Shown here: positions 58,869-64,000 of the stretch, piece after piece
Layout of the letters: every line of letters starts with the position of its first letter
Position numbering within the stretch: the stretch's first letter is position 1
DNA from: Undaria pinnatifida
Lineage: Eukaryota; Sar; Phaeophyceae; Laminariales; Alariaceae
DNA: 64,000 nucleotides
Reading direction: 5' to 3'
Assembly: GCA_012845835.1 (NCBI GenBank)
Contig: JABAKD010000009.1
Coordinates: forward strand, 6,201,324-6,265,323
Translations under genes and position numbers: made by a program
Notes under the pieces: model-generated
The model's input: the letters and a program-made list of their open reading frames with translations, nothing else
Database searches by the model: none
Told to the model about the DNA's origin: nothing

Positions 58869-60044
58869 GACCATCAATACTGGGTCTCTGTGGCTGTGGC
58901 GGAAGTTCAACTTGGTATGGTCACGACACCCGCAAAACCGAACAGTTATTTATCTATTGATAGAGAATACAACCCCTTCGGGAACTCACGGAGAAAATCG
59001 TCGAAAAGGACGATTACAGTAGCATCGGTCACATCAAGCTGCCCCGGATGTTGAGGAAGGGGATGTACCCAGGAACTAGAAAACGCGAACGTCTCCAACA
59101 CGCGCGAAGCACGATACCAATCCTACTGCTGTGCGCTCCCACAGAGGCTGATTGAATCGCGCGCCACATATTGTTTCTTGGTCGGTCTATCTGGGTCTCA
59201 AAAGGGCTAATAGAGGCTACTGGGTTCTGTCGAACTCTGGTCGCATAATTCCAAGATGTACCACAACGATCGCGCAGAAATGCGATGTACCACGACGATG
59301 GGTGCGACACAAAAAAAACATAAATGAATAATTAAAAAAACGTGACACAGTAATACCTCCCGCATGTAAATTGTGTATACAGGAGTTAAGCTACGTGCGC
59401 TGTGCCGACATATACCAAGGGGGTGACAGCCGCCCGGACAGCCTGCGCACGAGGAAACAGAAACCGCGTCTGCTACGTACGCGTGTACTGTACCCTTAGA
59501 TCAAGGCCTCATCAGCAAAAAATGTGTATTCGAGCAGCACCTTGACGTGCTCGGTCACCCAATGCTGTTGCTATTTCACGGGGAAAACAAACACCGTTTT
59601 TTGACATGCTTGCGCGACAAGTTTCCAAGACCGTCATCATAACGGTGTTGCTTACTGCGGGGAAAAACAACCAAAAGCTTTTACATAGTTTGCGTGACAC
59701 GATCGAGCACATGCAAGGACAACCATCATATCGACAACCAAAACTAACTTAGCGACTCTCGCTTGCCCTCCGCTTGCCCCCCGCTTTTGCCTCAGAGGGC
59801 CCCAAATCGTGGATTGCGCCAGCATCCAGACAGAAGTGACCGCGCCGAGCACACCGTGATGGCAATGACCCCTCCCCGCCCACGTATACTTCGAATTACA
59901 AACTTTACCTTGACTCGGAACGTCCTCTCGGACAGGCGGCACCCGTGAGAGCTGCGGACTGAGCACAAAAAAAAGCAAAGCAAGTGCATCGTCTTCCATG
60001 GCCACAAACTCTATTACCAGGTATGTTGTTTCGACGAAGTTCTT

Positions 60045-60330
60045 GATTTAACAGCTGCTGAGGTGTTTTATAGTAATTTTCGTGTGACGCCTATGCAGAC
60101 CCGAGACAAACCGAACAGCGGTAGCGCTCTATGCCCCATGTCTGCTGCCTCTGCCACGCTTTACTCCGGGTTTTGGCGAAATTCTCCATCTCACAGCTGA
60201 GGTGTCTTTTGATGTTTTTTTAAAGAAAAAAACTTCCAGACTTGAGCAAAACCGAACAGCGCCACTCTTGTGCCGTTTCTTGCTGCTTCTGGCACCCTTC
60301 ACTTCACTCTCCGCAGCTCGCACCTCGGTG
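60045..60330. repeat. Diverged tandem repeat
   Basis: Segments near 60045-60130 and 60190-60275 share CAGCTG(CTG)AGGTGT, T-rich sequence and AAACCGAACAGCG. Period about 145 bases. Non-coding. Confidence 0.5.
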
Positions 60331-60780
60331 TTTTCACGCTAGACATAGACGCAAGGGCGGCTCAAAGAAACGCCACCGAAGGCACGTCGATTGAGCCTAC
60401 CGATGCCTCGCCATTTCTCCGGCGGAAGAGCAAGAGACAGACCAAGACTTCGGTAAGGGGGGGTACCATGTACTATACTAGCTAAAGTACCCCCATATGC
60501 ATTCCTAGCAGGGCAACAACCAGTTCGATGGCTGCATAGTTTGCCGCATAATCAAGCACAAAAGCTTAAACATTGCAACGCAACAGGTTTGCCGCTCACG
60601 CTATTGGCTCTGAGCCACTAAAAACGAAAGGCCCAAGAAATGCCCCTCCTATCGTAGCGCACTGGCGTCGTGATCACCCGCGCACATACACCCATATCTA
60701 AGCCTACTCAAATCTAAACCTCGTGACGACACGACGAGTTCAGTGCAGCCCTTCCCCCCAGAGCGCAACTGGATCCACTG

Positions 60781-63700
60781 TCATCTGGCCGGCCTCATGT
60801 GTTGCGCAAACGCCTGCGGAGGGGGATGGGGAGATGGGGGGGGGTTGAGGTTGTCGTAACGCCAATCTCGTGGCTATGGACTCTTTGTCAGACGGTTATG
60901 GCAGCATGGGTTGAGCAGCATGGCCAGCTGGAGGAGAAAATCACCCCAATTACAGTATTTACTTCATATGCAGTATCAACCCTTTTAGAATTTCACCGAC
61001 GAATTTGGGAGGAAAATTTCTTAGAATTAGAGTTTGTTCGTTGTTTCGGTTAGAGGGTTGTTATTTGGAAGTAGAGTTACTGTAGTACACGTAGCAAGCA
61101 ACCCCTAAAATATGGTTCTGCAGCTGCCCATGGCACGCATCACATGACGATTTGTTACAACGTACCAACATGTTGCATATATGTGGTGATTTCAGCAGCC
61201 GTATGAACACACTCTCTCCTAAAAACACCCATTTAACTAAATAAATAATACAAGCCTTTGCCGTATCTTCCCTCAGGACATTTGATGAAAATATTTCAAA
61301 TGCGTCAGCTGTGAGTTCGATCGTGTTAAGGGTCGATACTCATCTTTGCAAGGGTGCGTGATACACCGGCCGCATTTGTCCAATAGACTAGTAGGCTAAC
61401 GCCTGGTATAGTTATCGCATAATTGGCGCAACCAGGGGCATGGTGAAACGGTTTACCGGACACAGAAGACAACTACATTCATCACCTTGAGAGCCGCTGT
61501 GATGGCCGACGCGTCTGCTGCCCCCTCCACCGCCTGTTGCAGCTGCTGCGCCACCTGGACGGCGCCAGAAAAGCAGGTCGGTTTCAAGAAGTTAAGGCGA
61601 AACGCAGTCAGGAACGGGTACTACTGCCTTGGGGGCTTCATTGTTGTTGGTACTGTTGTTTCAGATAAATGCGTCGTCAAAAAATAGTCAACAGTCACGA
61701 GACAATCTCAAAAAACGTCCTGGAGGGAAAATATACATTAAATTACGAATACGTATACCTCGAATTTTGTACACTGATATCTACAAGGTACCTAGTACCA
61801 GACACCAAGGTATTTATCAGATTACAAAGCACCCGGAAGTACCGCTCCCAAGCGGAAGGCAGGTCCTGAGGCCAACGAGCTTACAACATGTAAAGAAAAA
61901 AACAGAAACGAACAAAACATCAACAAAAAAATACAAAATGCAAAACACAGCGCAGGACGCAGGGCACATCCCCGATCACATTTTCAATAGGTTTCAGCAC
62001 ACTACAGGCGAATAGCGCTGACGGCCTCGTCTACCAGCAACAAGGTTCGCCCCTGTCCCCCTACCCCTCTTCCGCCCACAAACCTATGATAGACCCCAGA
62101 CCCACCCCCTAAAAAAAAATACTTCCCACCTGGGGGGTACAGCTGCACGCAATAGCAGCGGAACCGACGAACCCCGCCGAGCCGCCGCTAGCCGCCCTCG
62201 CCTCCTTAAACAGCGCTCCCATGTGCACCGTCGCGCCCATGGCCATGGCATCCCGCAGGTCCAACCCCCTTGGCGCCCCATCGACGAGGCACTTCAGCGA
62301 CGCCGGAACCACTTCCTCCAGAACGAATGCGGTTACGGCCGCCTGCGTGGTCGGAGGCATGTCTACGGTAGGGCCAGACCCTGTCCATAGCCCCCCCCCT
62401 TTCCCGGACAGCGATCGGCGTTGCGCCGCGGCTGCTCGCGCAGCTTTCAGCCCTCCGGCTTCCGCTCCGGGCACCGCCGCCCCTCCCGCCCCCACCGCCG
62501 CCGTACCATTAGCGGCTTTCACTGCACCGACACCCACCCCCCCTCCATTGAGCTTAGGTTCGCTGCCCCCGCTACGGCCACGGTTAAACCCACCCAACAA
62601 GAGCGAAAAAATGTAAAAACAGGTTTTCTTCGCGGAAGCGTCTTCACCCCCCGCGATCCCCATAAGCACCGACCGCAAAACGCCGTCCAGACACGAACCA
62701 TTCGTCGGGCTAGCCAACACCCCTGCAAGGCCATTCGAAGAGAGGTGCTGAAGAAGGCTCAGGTAGAGCTTCCGGATGCCCGCGCGCTCTGCCACCTCGT
62801 GCGCCAGCAGCTCCGCTTCCTCCCCCGGCTCTGCCGCCGCCGACGCGCTACCCCCCCCCGAAATTAACGCTGATGATTTGCAAACCCCGTTTGAGTTCCC
62901 CTGCCATTCTCGCCCGTTGGATCCTCCTGGGTCGGGCCCTTCTCCAAAAGCTGGTCCCGTCCCGCGAGGGGGCGAGGCGGTAGCAGCCGTGGCGGTTGTT
63001 GAGCCCACTCCCGGCATGAGGTCGTGTGTACGTCGGATGAAGGGAAGGAGTGCGCCGTCTAGGAGCTGTGCTGACTGTGGTCCGTATTCGATGGTGAGTT
63101 GGTTCAGGAGCTGGGTTACCTGTTTATTGGTGGCGGTGGTGGTGGTGGGGATGGTGGATGGTTGTTGGTGGTGGTAATGGTGGTGATGGTGGTGAAGGGT
63201 GGTGAAGGGTATGTTAGTGTTGTTGGCAATGGTGGTGGTGATGGTAAGGGTGTCAGTGCTAGAGTTTTTTTGTTGACGGTGGTGGCATTTATGTTGGTGT
63301 CGCGTACGGTAGTGGGAGCAGCGGCGTTTGGGGCGTTGGTGTAAGGAGGGGTACAGAAAAGGGGGGGGTGCGTCTTAGGGTCATTCTCGGCGACCTCCGT
63401 CAGAGTCCAACAGATTTACGGGAAGCAACACAATCGCGTGAGTGCGCACGGCAAAACAGCAACCGCGACCAAAAAGACAACACCATAGCAACAAATATAT
63501 ACCAAAAACAATGACAACACCAACAAACTCCAACAAACAACAACACAGTGAAAAACACGACAGCATCGGAATCAACAAGCGACAACAACAAAGTGAGCGT
63601 GCCGCGCGGCGCGGTTCGCGCAAGCGGCTCACGGTTTGCAGCCTAGCTCACCTCCATTAGATCCTTGCCATCCCCCCCTTGCACCAGAGCCAGCAGCGCT

Positions 63701-63831
63701 GTCAGCGACAAACCCCTTAGCAAGCCTTCCCCCAGGCAGGGGATGAGTCCGTGGACGAGAAACATCGTCTTGGCGCGGAGGGTAACATGCCGGGGAAAGG
63801 CCATGAGGGCTGACGTCGCGGCATCCAATGC
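60781..63831 (-). CDS. Exportin-T (tRNA nuclear export receptor), C-terminal part
   Basis: Exons 63652-63831, 62130-63119, 61486-61554 and 60781-60813, all phase 0, with TGA at 60781-60783. Donors GTGAGC, GTGGGA and GTGATG; acceptors include AATAAACAG, TCTGGCGCCGTCCAG and CATCCCCCTCCGCAG. Exportin-T is an importin-beta family HEAT-repeat protein that carries mature tRNA out of the nucleus with Ran-GTP. Matching features from memory of the human protein: KTMFLVHGLIPCLG, KDLMEVTQLLNQL, AKKTCFYIFSLL, AFVLEEVVPASLKCL and a C-terminus ending AFAQHMRPAR. The second exon also carries long low-complexity G/A/S insertions (around NGGGVGVGAVKAANGTAAVG) that lengthen the loops between helices. The 5' exons lie beyond the right edge. 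The last coding exon encodes only 10 residues; its splice site and fit to the family end support it. Confidence 0.9.
61297..61375. repeat. Dispersed repeat fragment
   Basis: TCAGCTGTGAGTTCGATCGTGTTAAGGGTCGAT is the inverse of the repeat at 14678-14715. The adjoining CTCATCTTTGCAAG...GTGTGATC-like part also occurs at 42830-42860. Confidence 0.5.
63120..63300. repeat. GGT-rich microsatellite in an exportin-T intron
   Basis: GGTGGTGGT and GGTGATGGT units over about 180 bases, directly upstream (gene sense) of the acceptor for exon 62130-63119, so the transcribed strand gives a CCA-rich tract next to the splice site. Confidence 0.8.
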
Positions 63832-64000
63832 CTGTTGATAAGCACGTTGTCGAAACGAAGATATAACGGGGAGTTTGAGGGGTGCATCAATCATTTAGTA
63901 GAAGCCGGCCAAACCCTTCTGTCGCGACCACAAAAACACCGACAGCAGAGGGAAAGCAACTCGGACACATCGGGACAGACGGCGGAAAGACATGCCATCC
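63832..64000 (-). other. Intron of exportin-T
   Basis: Nothing coding was seen here; it is taken as the intron preceding exon 63652-63831. Confidence 0.5.

Noticed and set aside
59909-59958. Fifty-base minus-strand segment with a strong T-rich acceptor and a GTAAAG donor
   Set aside because: It looks like a small exon, but exportin-T already ends at 60781 with a fitting C-terminus and no other gene could be linked to it. It may be an untranslated or unrelated exon.

Overview
The window is nuclear DNA of a eukaryote. The closest overall fit is a brown alga of the Ectocarpus type, or another stramenopile. This is inferred from small exons spread over kilobases, GT-AG introns with C/T-rich acceptors, many long C or G runs, TTAGGG-type repeats and a dense mix of Copia, LINE-like, SINE-like and MITE-like repeats. 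No database search was possible. There are no bacterial operons, CRISPR arrays or recognisable rRNA or tRNA genes.

Five genes could be rebuilt by matching open frames to splice sites and checking that codon phase carries across each intron. (1) Minus strand, 12.9 to 4.3 kb: a membrane protein with a well-supported C-terminal half (five exons, 7796 to 4310) and less certain upstream exons, one carrying a one-base frameshift. (2) Minus strand, 41.2 to 33.4 kb: a complete eight-exon coiled-coil protein of about 1049 residues. (3) Minus strand, about 49.6 to 44.5 kb: an acyl-CoA-binding-domain plus ankyrin-repeat protein. (4) Plus strand, 53.57 to 56.65 kb: a complete three-exon protein of 230 residues with no recognised family. 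(5) Minus strand, 63.8 to 60.8 kb: the C-terminal part of exportin-T, the nuclear export receptor for tRNA, whose 5' part lies beyond the window.

Mobile and repeated DNA fills the space between and inside these genes. A degenerate Copia retrotransposon (21508-27062, 408-base LTRs, near-perfect 5-base target duplication) has split an open reading frame. A compact LTR element with a 208-base interior lies at 18482-19432. Three copies of a LINE-like C-terminus (5.8, 6.9 and 12.3 kb) and a related tandem pair (3.1-3.4 kb) all run into C-rich tails. A tRNA-like SINE family has copies at 41.8, 42.3 and 58.6 kb. A Tc1/mariner-like MITE lies at 50978-51473. A separate MITE family with GCGTGCTAC ends has copies at 30.3, 39.9 and 58.0 kb.

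The most unusual stretch is 28.06-31.48 kb. It is a 3.4 kb array built from the palindrome CCCATGGG with short linkers and a second-level phrase near GGGCCAGCACTATAAACCC. It changes orientation in blocks and is open in several frames on both strands.

The genes do not form an obvious pathway. Exportin-T and the acyl-CoA-binding protein are housekeeping functions, and the others have no assigned role.
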